A stretch of 60,990 bases of DNA from an uncultured Porphyromonadaceae bacterium (GCA_949285425.1 CASEAJ010000060.1:1-60990); one strand, 5' to 3'. Counted from the first letter of the stretch, positions 37,597 through 47,380 are shown. Notes: a model not told the origin generated them from the sequence alone. Translations and numbers: made by a program.

Positions 37597-37670
37597 AGTG
37601 TCTGCACGGCTCCTCTCCGGTGACGGGCTGAAGGGGTGCGGACGGAAAGATATTTCCGCAAGTACAGAAA

Positions 37671-37718
37671 AACAATTCCGTGCGGACGAAAATTTGCTTT
37701 CGTCCGCACGGAATTGTT
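37671..37718. repeat. Perfect 21-bp inverted repeat downstream of the HU-LysM gene
   Basis: Arms 37671-37691 and 37698-37718 are exact reverse complements around a 6-nt loop. It can act as a terminator, though only a short T-run follows. Its core (AATTCCG, GCGGACG, AAATTTG) resembles the decayed repeat in the murG-murC gap. Confidence 0.65.
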
Positions 37719-37803
37719 GCTTTTCCATGTCCCAACCGCATTCTTCTTGGCAACGGCAGCCCTTAATAATCTAAAATCAGGTTAACAGATATTAAACGTA
37801 GGA

Positions 37804-37832
37804 ATTGGCGGCTCAAATAAGTTTTATATTTG
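37804..37832 (+). promoter_or_regulatory. Candidate promoter of the moxR/bat operon
   Basis: ATTG at 37804-37807 and a perfect TATATTTG at 37825-37832, with a short 17-nt spacer. The leader would be about 30 nt. Confidence 0.4.
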
Positions 37833-37868
37833 TGTCGCTTGAAAAAACAATAATATTTAATGTAATAT

Positions 37869-38864
37869 ATGAACCAATCAGTTGATATTCGGGAACTTAA
37901 TGAACGCATAGAGAAGCAGAGCGCTTTCGTGGATGCGTTAGTCATGGGAATGAACAAGGTTATTGTGGGGCAGAAGCATTTGATAGACTCGTTGCTGATA
38001 GGCCTGCTGTCAGACGGCCACATTCTGCTTGAAGGGGTGCCCGGTCTGGCCAAGACGCTTGCCATCAAGACGTTGTCCGACTTGGTGAAAGCGGACTTCA
38101 ACCGCATTCAGTTTACGCCCGACTTGTTGCCGGCCGATGTGATAGGAACCATGATTTACAGCCAGAAGACGGAGGAATTCGCCATAAAGAAAGGACCGAT
38201 TTTCTCTAATTTCATTTTGGCGGACGAAATAAACCGTGCTCCGGCCAAGGTGCAGAGTGCCCTGCTCGAAGCCATGCAGGAACGCCAGGTGACCATTGGC
38301 GAAACGACCTACCGGTTGGAAGAACCGTTCCTGGTTATGGCTACGCAGAACCCCATAGAACAGGAAGGTACCTACCCGCTGCCTGAAGCGCAGGTCGACC
38401 GTTTCATGCTGAAGGTCATTATCAACTATCCGCAGAAGGAAGAGGAAAAGCTGATCATTCGTCAGAACATAGAAAAAATCAAACCTTCGGTGACACCGGT
38501 GCTGACACCCCAGGATATCATCGAGGCCCGCGATGTGGTGCGCCAGGTCTACATTGACGAAAAGATTGAACGCTACATTGTCGACATAGTGTTTGCCACC
38601 CGTTTCCCGCAGGATTATGGACTGGACACGTTGAAAGACATGATTTCATGCGGAGCATCGCCCCGTGCATCCATCAACCTGGCCTTGGCGGCCCGTGCTT
38701 ATGCCTTCATCAAGCGTCGCGGTTACGTCATACCCGAAGATGTGCGTGCGGTGTGCTACGATGTGCTCCGTCACCGCATTGGCCTGAGCTATGAAGCTGA
38801 GGCCAACAACATGACTTCCGACGAAATAATAACCGAAATCCTGAACGCGATAGAAGTGCCATAA
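37869..38864 (+). CDS. MoxR-family AAA+ ATPase
   Basis: The 331-residue ATPase has Walker A GVPGLAKT near 57, Walker B FILADEINRAPAK near 115, sensor MATQNPIEQEGTYPLPEAQ, and the C-terminal AAA lid. MoxR ATPases act as chaperones for proteins with von Willebrand A domains, and here lead an operon with DUF58 and BatA/BatB, both VWA proteins. Cytoplasmic. It is the first gene of the Bat cluster. Confidence 0.93.
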   Translation: MNQSVDIRELNERIEKQSAFVDALVMGMNKVIVGQKHLIDSLLIGLLSDGHILLEGVPGLAKTLAIKTLSDLVKADFNRIQFTPDLLPADVIGTMIYSQKTEEFAIKKGPIFSNFILADEINRAPAKVQSALLEAMQERQVTIGETTYRLEEPFLVMATQNPIEQEGTYPLPEAQVDRFMLKVIINYPQKEEEKLIIRQNIEKIKPSVTPVLTPQDIIEARDVVRQVYIDEKIERYIVDIVFATRFPQDYGLDTLKDMISCGASPRASINLALAARAYAFIKRRGYVIPEDVRAVCYDVLRHRIGLSYEAEANNMTSDEIITEILNAIEVP

Positions 38865-38915
38865 CAATTGGAGACTGGAGTTTGACGGGTAAGGGTTGAA
38901 AATGGACGATTGTAA

Positions 38916-39782
38916 ATGGAAACCAGTGATTTGTTAAAACAGGTAAGGCGCATTGAGATAAAGACCAGGGGCTTGTCTCAGAATATTTTTGCGGGTGAAT
39001 ATCATTCCGCCTTCAAGGGGCTTGGGATGACGTTTGCCGAGGTGCGCGAATATCAGTACGGAGATGACGTGCGTTCCATCGACTGGAACGTGACGGCCCG
39101 TTTCGGGCATCCGTACGTGAAGGTGTTTGAAGAAGAACGCGAACTTACCGTGATGTTGCTGATTGATGTTTCGGGAAGCCGTGACTTCGGTACGGTGTTC
39201 AAAATGAAAAAAGACATATTCACGGAAGTGGCGGCCACGCTGGCTTTCTCGACCATTCAGAACAACGACAAGATTGGGGTCATTTTCTTTTCGGACCGGA
39301 TTGAAAAGTTCATTCCGCCCCAAAAGGGACGCAAACATGTGCTGCACATTATCCGTGAACTGATAGACTTTGAGCCTGAAAGCAACCGGACGGACATTGC
39401 GGGTGCCTTGCGCTATCTGACGAACGCTATTCGCAAGCGTTCCACGGCCTTTGTCATATCCGATTTTATGGACGATGGCTTTGAAAAGGAATTGCAGATT
39501 GCCAACCGAAAGCATGACATTGCGGCCCTGCAGGTGTATGACGTGCGTGAGACAGAATTGCCGAATGTGGGGCTCATCAAACTGAAGGATGCGGAAACGG
39601 GCGAACGCATTTGGGTGGACACTTCCGACCGCCGTTTGCGTACGGCTTACCGTAACCATTGGGGTGAACGGCAGCTCGATTTGCAGAAGGCTTTTGTGAA
39701 AGCCGGAGTGGACTGGGTGTCCATGTCGACTTCCGATGATTATGTGAGGGCGTTGATGGCATTGTTTAAACGGAGGGCGTAA
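38916..39782 (+). CDS. DUF58 protein with VWA-like fold
   Basis: The 288-residue soluble protein has the DUF58 motif GDDVRSIDWNVTARFG near 45-60 followed by a VWA-like domain with a MIDAS-type D84-VSGS. It lies between moxR and the batA group, a constant arrangement. It probably works as a metal-dependent adaptor with MoxR. Its exact role in aerotolerance or envelope stress is unknown. Confidence 0.9.
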   Translation: METSDLLKQVRRIEIKTRGLSQNIFAGEYHSAFKGLGMTFAEVREYQYGDDVRSIDWNVTARFGHPYVKVFEEERELTVMLLIDVSGSRDFGTVFKMKKDIFTEVAATLAFSTIQNNDKIGVIFFSDRIEKFIPPQKGRKHVLHIIRELIDFEPESNRTDIAGALRYLTNAIRKRSTAFVISDFMDDGFEKELQIANRKHDIAALQVYDVRETELPNVGLIKLKDAETGERIWVDTSDRRLRTAYRNHWGERQLDLQKAFVKAGVDWVSMSTSDDYVRALMALFKRRA

Positions 39783-39807
39783 ACTCGGAGAAGGGAAATA
39801 ATTGATT

Positions 39808-40824
39808 ATGAAGAAAACGCTTTTATCATTATATTGTGTTTTGTTTTTTGCCACCGGTTTCATGGCGCCGCTTTGGGCGCAGCAACCGGTGGTGAATGCT
39901 TCGTTGGACTCGACGGTCATTTGGATTGGCGAACAGACCCGCTTGTCCTTCGAGGTGGACCAGCAACCCGGGCAGGTGGTGCAGTTCCCGCTGTTTTCTG
40001 ACCGCATTCCCGGGGGGCTGGAGGTCGTGGAACCCTTGCGGGTCGATACCGTTGCGGCGGCCGATGGACTTATCCGGGTGACGCACAGTTATGTGGTGAC
40101 TGCCTTTGAAGATTCGTTGCTCTACATTCCTCCTTTCCCGTTTGCCGAAGCGGGCGACACCTTGTGGTCGAAGTCGCTTTCACTGAAGGTGGTGCAGCCG
40201 TTCGAGGTTGACATGGAGGCCAATTCCATTACCGATATAAAGCCTGTTTACCGTCCGAAGTTCAATTGGGCGGGACTGTTCAAAATCATATTGCTTGTCA
40301 TCGTGCTGGCGGCTTTGGCTGTCGGCCTGTATGTGCTTGTGCGGAAATACATACAGAAGAAGCCTGTGTTCGAAACGGCAGGCAGCGAGCCCGATCGGCC
40401 GCCGCATGAAGTGGCTTTGGAGGGCTTGACGCGTCTGAGAGACGAAAAGTTGTGGCAACAAGATCGTTTGAAGGAATATTACACGCAACTGACCGACATC
40501 ATACGGGAGTACATTGACCGTACGTTTGCTGTAAATGCAAGGGAAATGACTTCCGATGAAATATTGGATGGCTTGCGCTACATGAAGAAGGATTCGAAAG
40601 AACTATATGGTAAACTTCAGTCCATGTTGCAGACGGCCGACTTGGTGAAGTTTGCCAAGTGGAAACCGTTGGCCGACGAATGCGAACAGAGCCTGAAGGA
40701 TGCCTTTCTGTTTGTGGAGCAGACGAAACCGGCCGACCCGGATCCGGCCGAAGCTCAGTCCGATTCCGGACAGCCGGCCAAGACCGAGAATAAAGAGTTG
40801 AATGTGAACAAGGCGGAAGAATAA
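39808..40824 (+). CDS. Bat-operon membrane protein with periplasmic beta domain and cytoplasmic DUF4381-like tail
   Basis: The 338-residue protein has a signal peptide (cleavage near LWAQQ), an Ig-like periplasmic domain (about 25-140), one membrane segment (about 155-178) and a cytoplasmic helical region (REYIDRTFAVNAREMTSDEIL) that resembles the C-terminus of BatD. The C-terminus is rich in P, D and E. It lies between DUF58 and BatA and is likely a scaffold in the Bat complex. ATG 39808 (MKKTLLSLYC) fits the signal peptide. Confidence 0.75.
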   Translation: MKKTLLSLYCVLFFATGFMAPLWAQQPVVNASLDSTVIWIGEQTRLSFEVDQQPGQVVQFPLFSDRIPGGLEVVEPLRVDTVAAADGLIRVTHSYVVTAFEDSLLYIPPFPFAEAGDTLWSKSLSLKVVQPFEVDMEANSITDIKPVYRPKFNWAGLFKIILLVIVLAALAVGLYVLVRKYIQKKPVFETAGSEPDRPPHEVALEGLTRLRDEKLWQQDRLKEYYTQLTDIIREYIDRTFAVNAREMTSDEILDGLRYMKKDSKELYGKLQSMLQTADLVKFAKWKPLADECEQSLKDAFLFVEQTKPADPDPAEAQSDSGQPAKTENKELNVNKAEE

Positions 40825-40851
40825 ACCGCAGAATACGAATCGCTGATAAGT

Positions 40852-41835
40852 ATGACATTTCATAATCCGGAATATTTGTTGTTTCTGCTACTGCTGATAC
40901 CGGTAGTGTTTTGGTACGTGTGGGAAATGCGGCACTCCGATGCCAGTCTGCAGGTTTCCTCACACCAGAATTTGAAGGAATATCCCAAGACTTTGAGAAT
41001 AAGGTTGCGGCATTTGCCGTTTGTGTTGCGTGCATGTGCCATTGCACTTGTTGTGGTGGCGGCAGCCCGTCCGCAGAAGTCAGACAGTTGGAAAACGGAA
41101 AACACCGAGGGCATTGACATTGTGTTGGCTTTGGACATTTCCGGCTCCATGGAGTTGCCCGACTTTCAGCCCAACCGTCTGGATGCGGCCAAATCTTTGG
41201 GCATCGAATTTATCAAGTCGCGTCCGAACGACAACATTGGTCTGGTGGTTTTTGCCGGAGAAAGTTTTACGCAGTGTCCGTTGACCACCGACCATGCCGT
41301 GTTGATAAACTTGTTCAATGCTGTCAACTTCGGCATGATAGAGGATGGTACGGCCATCGGCCTTGGGCTGGCCAATGCGGTGGCACGTATCAAAGACGGT
41401 CCGGCCCGCTCGAAAGTGGTTATTCTTCTGACCGATGGTTCGAACAACCGCGGCGATGTGACACCGGTCACGGCAGGCGAAATTGCCCAGACATTCGGGG
41501 TGCGGGTGTACACCATCGGTGTCGGCTCTTACGGAGAAATCAAGATGCCTTATCAGACTCCGCTCGGGGTGCGCTACCAGGTGGTCGATGGCACCTTCGA
41601 CGAGGAACCTTTGAAGGAAATAGCCCAAATGACAGGCGGTGTCTACTTCCGTGCGACGGACAACAACTCCTTGCGCACGATTTACAAGGAAATAGACGAA
41701 TTGGAAAAGACAAAGATACGGGTTCGCGAATATAGCAAGAAGGAAGAAGCCTATCATGTGTTTGCCTTGTTGGCATTCCTTTGTTTGGCAACGGAAGTGC
41801 TCTTGCGCCACACCTACTTGCGAACCAATCCGTAA
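40852..41835 (+). CDS. batA: BatA, membrane-anchored VWA protein
   Basis: The 327-residue protein has an N-terminal BatA-type anchor (FHNPEYLLFLLLLIP), a second hydrophobic segment (about 55-75), a VWA domain with a full MIDAS D95-ISGS and the later DGSNNRGD region, and a C-terminal membrane segment. The VWA domain should face the periplasm. It is part of the Bacteroides aerotolerance operon, linked to oxygen tolerance in B. fragilis. Confidence 0.92.
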   Translation: MTFHNPEYLLFLLLLIPVVFWYVWEMRHSDASLQVSSHQNLKEYPKTLRIRLRHLPFVLRACAIALVVVAAARPQKSDSWKTENTEGIDIVLALDISGSMELPDFQPNRLDAAKSLGIEFIKSRPNDNIGLVVFAGESFTQCPLTTDHAVLINLFNAVNFGMIEDGTAIGLGLANAVARIKDGPARSKVVILLTDGSNNRGDVTPVTAGEIAQTFGVRVYTIGVGSYGEIKMPYQTPLGVRYQVVDGTFDEEPLKEIAQMTGGVYFRATDNNSLRTIYKEIDELEKTKIRVREYSKKEEAYHVFALLAFLCLATEVLLRHTYLRTNP

Positions 41836-41933
41836 CAGGCTCAAGTTTTTGTGCGGAGGCCGGGTATGATATTGTATATTTGACTAATGTTGTAATGTCT
41901 CTTTGATAGGAGAGAGTTGGAAGGAACTTGTTT

Positions 41934-42974
41934 ATGTTTAGATTTGCAGCACCGGAATATCTGTTTTTGCTTCTGTTGGTTCCCTTGTTGATAGGAGTCT
42001 TCATATATTCCGGCATTCGGAAAAGACGTAATATGCGTAAGTTCGGTAATCCCGAACTGTTGGAGGTTTTGTCTCCGAACGTGTCGAAGGTGCGTCCTCA
42101 GTTGAAGTTCTGCTTGCAGTTGCTTGCACTGGTTTTGCTGATTGTGGTTTTGGCACAGCCCCAGTTCGGGTCGAAAGAAGAAACGGTGAAGCGTCAGGGC
42201 ATAGAAGTGATGATTGCATTGGACGTGTCGAACTCCATGCTGGCGGAGGACATCAAGCCCAACCGTCTGGAGAAAGCAAAGCAAATGGTGTCGCAGTTGG
42301 TCGACAACATGCACGACGACAAGGTGGGGCTGATTGTCTTTGCCGGTGATGCGTATGTACAGTTGCCCATAACGGTGGATTACGTATCGGCCAAGATGTT
42401 CATGTCGTCGGTCAACACGCAGATAGTACCCCGACAAGGCACGGCCATAGGTTCGGCCATAGACCTTGCCATCAAGTCGTTCGGCCAGAAAAGTGACGCA
42501 GGCCGTTCCATCATTGTGATTACCGATGGTGAGAACCATGAAGATGATGCCGTAGGGGCGGCCAAACTGGCGGCCGAGAACGGCATTGTAGTCAATGTGG
42601 TCGGCATGGGGCGTCCGGAAGGGGCACCGATTCCGGTACCGGGAACCATGAGTTTCTGGAAAGACAAGAATGACAATGTGGTGGTGTCGAAACTGAGCGA
42701 AGAGATGTGCCGTGAAGTGGCAAAGGCCGGTCAGGGCATTTATGTCCGTGCCGACAACACGAACATGGCATGGCGTGCCTTGAGCAATGAACTTGACAAG
42801 TTGGCAAAATCCGAGATTGAAACCAAGGTGTTTACCGACCATACCGAGCAGTTTCAGTCGTTTGCCTTCTTTGCTCTGTTTTTTCTGCTGTTCGATTTCT
42901 TCATGTTCTACCGCAAGAACAAGCGGCTGGCAAGAATCCATATATTCGATTTGAAGGAGAGAATCAGCAAATGA
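41934..42974 (+). CDS. batB: BatB, membrane-anchored VWA protein
   Basis: The 346-residue protein is a paralogue of BatA: N-terminal anchor (FRFAAPEYLFLLLLVPL), VWA domain with MIDAS D97-VSNS and the GTAIGSAIDLA loop, C-terminal membrane segment. ATG 41934 is chosen over a TTG at 41928. Its stop overlaps the batC start (ATGA), so the two are translationally coupled. It likely pairs with BatA and the TPR protein BatC. Confidence 0.92.
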   Translation: MFRFAAPEYLFLLLLVPLLIGVFIYSGIRKRRNMRKFGNPELLEVLSPNVSKVRPQLKFCLQLLALVLLIVVLAQPQFGSKEETVKRQGIEVMIALDVSNSMLAEDIKPNRLEKAKQMVSQLVDNMHDDKVGLIVFAGDAYVQLPITVDYVSAKMFMSSVNTQIVPRQGTAIGSAIDLAIKSFGQKSDAGRSIIVITDGENHEDDAVGAAKLAAENGIVVNVVGMGRPEGAPIPVPGTMSFWKDKNDNVVVSKLSEEMCREVAKAGQGIYVRADNTNMAWRALSNELDKLAKSEIETKVFTDHTEQFQSFAFFALFFLLFDFFMFYRKNKRLARIHIFDLKERISK

Positions 42975-43741
42975 AACCAAACAAGTTGAAAAAGAAAGAT
43001 GTGAAACAGATGATGAAGCGATTTGTTTTTTTAGTGTGGCTGTTGTGTGGTGCTGGTGCTTTGTATGCCCAGCAAGAAGGGGCAGACGTACGTGCCGGCA
43101 ACAAGTTGTATGAAGACGGTAAATTTACGGAAGCTGAGGTGGAATACCGCAAAGGTCTGCAGAAAAAATCGGATTCGTTTGAGGCGAACTTTAATCTGGG
43201 GAACGCTCTGTTCCGCCAGGAAAAGTACGATGAGGCGATGAAGTATTATGCGAACGCTTCGGCACAGACACCGGCTGACAAGAAAAAACTGGCTGCGGCC
43301 TATCATAACATAGGAAATTCCCTGCTGATGAGTGAAAAGGTGGCTGAAAGTATCGAGGCCTATAAAATGGCTTTGAAAAACAATCCATCCGACAATGATA
43401 CGCGCTATAATCTGGCATTTGCCCAGCAGATGTTGAAACAACAGCAGCAACAGCAGAACCAGGACCAACAAAATCAACAAAACCAACAAGATCAACAGAA
43501 ACAGCAAGAACAGCAAAAGCAGGAGCAACAGCAAGACCAACAACCGCAGAACCAGCAAGACCAGCAACAGGACGAGCAGCAACAGGAACAACAGCAGCAG
43601 CCTCAGGCACAGGAACCTCAGTTGTCGAAAGAAAATGCCCAGCAGATATTGGATGCCTTGCTGGAAGATGAAAAGGACACGCAGGAGAAAGTGAAGAAAC
43701 AGAAAGCCCGTGCCACCAGAAATGTGGAAAAGGACTGGTAG
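42971..43741 (+). CDS. batC: BatC, periplasmic TPR protein with glutamine-rich region
   Basis: The 256-residue protein has a signal peptide (core MKRFVFLVWLLCGAGALYAQ), two to three TPR units (about 38-150), then a glutamine-rich tract of about 60 residues (about 155-215) and a charged C-terminus. TPRs mediate binding to BatB and BatE. The start at 42971 overlaps the batB stop; ATG 43010 lies right before the signal peptide and is a good alternative. The CAG/CAA tract is prone to length change. Confidence 0.88.
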   Translation: MKPNKLKKKDVKQMMKRFVFLVWLLCGAGALYAQQEGADVRAGNKLYEDGKFTEAEVEYRKGLQKKSDSFEANFNLGNALFRQEKYDEAMKYYANASAQTPADKKKLAAAYHNIGNSLLMSEKVAESIEAYKMALKNNPSDNDTRYNLAFAQQMLKQQQQQQNQDQQNQQNQQDQQKQQEQQKQEQQQDQQPQNQQDQQQDEQQQEQQQQPQAQEPQLSKENAQQILDALLEDEKDTQEKVKKQKARATRNVEKDW

Positions 43742-43787
43742 ATAAAATAGCCCGGTGAATGTTTTTATCGATTATCAATTGTCAACT

Positions 43788-45668
43788 ATGGAAATGAGAA
43801 ACAACAATTTTATGACATATGCAATGAGAAGGGGTACAAGGTCGCTTTTGTGCCTCATCTTTCTGCTTGTGGCAGGAGTGGCCACGGCAGCCGATGAACC
43901 GGTTCAGTTTCAGGCTTCGGGCCCATCGAAAGTGATATTGGACAAGCCCTTTCAGGTGTCATTTAGTGTCAATGCGAAAGGCAAGGATTTTCGTTTGCCC
44001 GAAATAAAGGATTTTGATGTGCTTGCGGGACCGTTCGAGTCGCACTCGTCAAGCATAAGCATCATTAACGGGGAACGCACTTCAAGCGTATCATATAAAT
44101 ATACCTATACCTTGCTGGCCAAATCAACGGGGCGTTTTACCATACCGTCGGCTTCCATTACGGTGAAAAACAAGAAATACACTTCCAGCGGTCTTAGCAT
44201 TGAAGTGTTGCCGGCCGATGCACCGCAGCCGGACCGGCAGTCGGACCCTTCGCAGGGAGGCGAAACGTCGCGGAGTCAGTCGGCAGCTGCCGTTTCGCGT
44301 GACAATCTGTTTATACGGACCATTGTGTCGAAAACAAATGTGTATGAACAGGAAGCGGTCTTGCTTACTTACCGTTTGTACTCTACGCTCGATGTGGTGA
44401 ACTTTGCCGTGAAGAAGATGCCCGATTTCAAAGGCTTCATGAAAAACGATTTGGAGATTCAGCCGCAGCTTAGTCTTGAAAACTATAAAGGACGTAACTA
44501 TGCTACGGTCGATTTGTATCAGACCATACTCTTCCCGCAGCGGGGTGGTGAGGCGGAAATAGAGCCGGCCGATTTTGAAGTTATCATTCGGATAGAAAAT
44601 ACCAGTCCGCGGCGTAGTATTTTCGACAGTTTCTTTGATTCATATACCAACGTGTCGCGCGAGGTTACGGCTCCGGGTGCGAAAATCAAGATCAATGCCT
44701 TGCCGTCGGCCAACCGGCCCATGGCGTTCAACGGAACGGTGGGCAGCTTCAAGATGAATTCTTCCATTACGGCTCAGGAGGTCAAAGCCAATGAAGCTGT
44801 GACCATGACGATTACAATAGAAGGAGCCGGTAACATGCGTATGTTGAAAACACCTGCTGTCAAGTTCCCTGAAAGTTTTGAACAATATGACCCGAAGGTG
44901 AACAATGACTTCAAGGTGTCGGCTTCGGGTGTGAACGGGAAAAAGACGGTGGAATATCTTTTCATTCCCCGCCATTCGGGTGAATTTGAAATCCCGCCGG
45001 TAGAATTCTGTTATTTTGATACGGAATCCAAGGCTTACAAGATACTTCGTACACCGGCCTATAGTTTGAAGGTGCTGAAGGCGGAAGGGGAAACCGCTTC
45101 GCCTGCCGTCGTGGAAAATTATGTGGGCAAGGAGGAAGTGAAACAGTTGGGCAGTGACATACGTTATATTCATACAGACCATGTGGAACTGTTCCCGGAA
45201 CAAATGCCGAAGGTGGGTTCGCTTACATCCTGGTTGATGTATCTGGTGCCGTTGGTATCGGCCCTGCTGGTCTTTTTGGCTCTTAGCAAGCAGGCAAAAG
45301 AAAACGCCAATGTACGTCTGGTGAAAAACAAGAAGGCGAACAAAATGGCCCGTAAGCGTTTGAAATCGGCCCAGAAACTTCTGAACGAAGGGAAGAAAGA
45401 CCAGTTCTATGATGAGGTGTTAAAGGCTGTGTGGACTTATTTGAGTGACAAAATGTCTATCCCGGTTTCTTCTTTGAACAAGGACAACGTGACGGCCGAA
45501 TTGAAGTCGCGTGAAGTGGATGAACAGTTGCTCGCTCGTCTGATGGATATATTGAACACTTGCGAGTTTGCCCGTTACGCTCCGAATTCAGGACAGGAAG
45601 AGATGGGAACCTTGTTTGAAGATACGGTGCAGATGATAAGTGATTTGGATGAAAGGATAAAAAAATAG
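43788..45668 (+). CDS. batD: BatD, multi-domain periplasmic/membrane protein
   Basis: The 626-residue protein has a signal peptide (cleavage near ATAADEP), several beta-sandwich domains (about 30-460), a membrane segment (about 475-495) and a cytoplasmic helical tail (KMARKRLKSAQKLLNEGKKD..., VWTYLSDKMSIPVSSLN). It is a core Bat component. ATG 43788 follows batC by 46 bp; an upstream GTG at 43755 is less likely. Confidence 0.9.
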   Translation: MEMRNNNFMTYAMRRGTRSLLCLIFLLVAGVATAADEPVQFQASGPSKVILDKPFQVSFSVNAKGKDFRLPEIKDFDVLAGPFESHSSSISIINGERTSSVSYKYTYTLLAKSTGRFTIPSASITVKNKKYTSSGLSIEVLPADAPQPDRQSDPSQGGETSRSQSAAAVSRDNLFIRTIVSKTNVYEQEAVLLTYRLYSTLDVVNFAVKKMPDFKGFMKNDLEIQPQLSLENYKGRNYATVDLYQTILFPQRGGEAEIEPADFEVIIRIENTSPRRSIFDSFFDSYTNVSREVTAPGAKIKINALPSANRPMAFNGTVGSFKMNSSITAQEVKANEAVTMTITIEGAGNMRMLKTPAVKFPESFEQYDPKVNNDFKVSASGVNGKKTVEYLFIPRHSGEFEIPPVEFCYFDTESKAYKILRTPAYSLKVLKAEGETASPAVVENYVGKEEVKQLGSDIRYIHTDHVELFPEQMPKVGSLTSWLMYLVPLVSALLVFLALSKQAKENANVRLVKNKKANKMARKRLKSAQKLLNEGKKDQFYDEVLKAVWTYLSDKMSIPVSSLNKDNVTAELKSREVDEQLLARLMDILNTCEFARYAPNSGQEEMGTLFEDTVQMISDLDERIKK

Positions 45669-45731
45669 AAATCAGAAGCGGACAGGAATCGCTTATATGG
45701 TAAATCCGGTTCGTAACTTCTAATTCGTAGT

Positions 45732-46496
45732 ATGACAATGAAAAAGATAGTTTGTTTTATACTTGTGTTGAGCGGTTGCTTCCTGCAAATGTCGGCCGCC
45801 GGTGAAGCGGACTTGTTGCAACAGGCCAATCAGTTGTACAGTGAGGGGGAATACCGGCAGGCAGCCGAGTTGTACGAACAACTGCTCGAAGAAAAAGGTG
45901 TCGCACCTGAATTGTTCTATAATTTGGGAAATGCTTATTTCAAGTCCAATGAAGTGGGGCTTTCCATATTGAATTATGAACGGGCTTTGCGTCTGAATCC
46001 CCGTTTTGATGATGCACGCTACAATTTGCAGTTGGCACAGACAAAGGTCATCGATGACATACCGCCAGCCCAGGTGTTTTTCGTGAAACGCTGGATACAG
46101 GCTTTGGTGAGTCGCTATACTTCGAATCAATGGTTGTATGCAAGTTCAGCCATGTTTGTGCTGTGCCTTGCCGGTTGCCTGCTTTTCGTGTTTGCCCGGT
46201 CGCGTGGGGTGCGCAAGGCTGCTTTTGTACTGGGTGTTGTCATGCTGGTTTTCAGTGTGTGCTCTTTGGTTTGTTCCCTTACCCGTAAAAGCGACTTCCT
46301 GAATCATCGCGAAGCGATTGTCATGACTGGTATTATTACAGTAAAAAGTTCTCCGGACCGTAGCGGAACCGATTTGTTCGAGTTGCATGAAGGTACGAAA
46401 GTGTCGCTCAAGAGCACATTGGGAGAATGGGTGGAAATAGTCATTGGTGATGGCCGTATGGGTTGGGCTGAACAGAAGCATCTGGAAAAAATCTGA
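45732..46496 (+). CDS. batE: BatE, TPR and SH3-like protein
   Basis: The 254-residue protein has a signal peptide, two TPRs (about 26-100, YNLGNAYFKSNEVGLSILNYERAL), two membrane segments (about 133-155 and 160-185) and a C-terminal SH3b-like domain (about 195-254, VKSSPDRSGTDLFELHEGTKV). The SH3 part may bind cell wall peptides. It closes the Bat operon. ATG 45738 is an equally good start. Confidence 0.88.
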   Translation: MTMKKIVCFILVLSGCFLQMSAAGEADLLQQANQLYSEGEYRQAAELYEQLLEEKGVAPELFYNLGNAYFKSNEVGLSILNYERALRLNPRFDDARYNLQLAQTKVIDDIPPAQVFFVKRWIQALVSRYTSNQWLYASSAMFVLCLAGCLLFVFARSRGVRKAAFVLGVVMLVFSVCSLVCSLTRKSDFLNHREAIVMTGIITVKSSPDRSGTDLFELHEGTKVSLKSTLGEWVEIVIGDGRMGWAEQKHLEKI

Positions 46497-46565
46497 CGGA
46501 TTTACTTTTTTCCCAAAATACAACCCAATGATGATGAAGTGTGTAAATATTAATCCATACATTCA

Positions 46566-47237
46566 ATGAACGCTATTGATACACGTTTTTTCCTTTTTTT
46601 GAACGGAATGCATGCACCCTATTGGGATACATTTATGTATACATTTAGCCAAATGGAAGTGTGGATTCCTTTCTATGCGGTGTTGTTGTATCAGATTATA
46701 CGTATTGGGCGCAAGGAATCGCTATGGGTTGTGTTGGCGTTGGTGCTGTGCATTGTGTTGGCCGACCAGATTTCATCCGGACTCATCAAGCATTGGGTGC
46801 AACGTTTGCGTCCTACGCATGCCGATGGTTTGCGTGAATGGGTACATACGGTAAATGGTTATCGTGGTGGTTTGTATGGCTTTGTATCATCGCATGCTGC
46901 CAATACCTTTGCATTGGCCTTGTTTTGTACGTTGCTTTTCAGAAATGCAAGGTATGCCTGGACACTCTTTCCATGGGCGGCGGTTACATCTTATTCTCGC
47001 ATTTATTTGGGGGTGCATTATCCAGGAGATATATTGGGAGGGATTTTGGTTGGATTGTTTTCTGCCGGGCTTTGCTTTTTTCTTCTCAAACGTTTGCGTC
47101 CACAATGCATCGTGCCTTTTGGAAAAAACGGTCCTGAATGTCCTTCGATAAAGTTCAACACCTGCATTGCACTTATGCCTCTTGGTGTATTGCTGTTTAC
47201 TGTGGTGTGCATTGCAGTCTATGCGGCTCTCGTTTGA
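46566..47237 (+). CDS. PAP2-family phosphatase
   Basis: The 223-residue polytopic protein has the three PAP2 motifs: K-x6-RP in KHWVQRLRP (about 75-83), SSHAANTFA (about 105, in place of PSGH), and SRIYLGVHYPGD (about 144-155). It would remove phosphate from a membrane lipid such as undecaprenyl pyrophosphate or a lipid A/PA substrate; which one cannot be told. It stands alone between the Bat operon and ssb. Confidence 0.88.
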   Translation: MNAIDTRFFLFLNGMHAPYWDTFMYTFSQMEVWIPFYAVLLYQIIRIGRKESLWVVLALVLCIVLADQISSGLIKHWVQRLRPTHADGLREWVHTVNGYRGGLYGFVSSHAANTFALALFCTLLFRNARYAWTLFPWAAVTSYSRIYLGVHYPGDILGGILVGLFSAGLCFFLLKRLRPQCIVPFGKNGPECPSIKFNTCIALMPLGVLLFTVVCIAVYAALV

Positions 47238-47351
47238 CTTCATATTCCTGACAATTGCTTTTTTAATTTCTTTTCTTGCTGTTTTTTTCTTTTCAGGATA
47301 ACTCGCCGGTCTGTTGTTTTTCCATACTCAACTTTTGAAACCTCATATGAC

Positions 47352-47380
47352 TTGTATATGCGGGGAAAAGATTATCTTTA
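47352..47380 (+). promoter_or_regulatory. Candidate promoter of ssb
   Basis: TTG at 47352-47354 and TATCTTTA at 47373-47380, an 18-nt spacer and one mismatch in the -7 box. Confidence 0.35.

Noticed and set aside
43755..43787. GTG start for BatD
   Set aside because: The ATG at 43788 leads more directly into the signal peptide; the 11 extra residues look like intergenic sequence.
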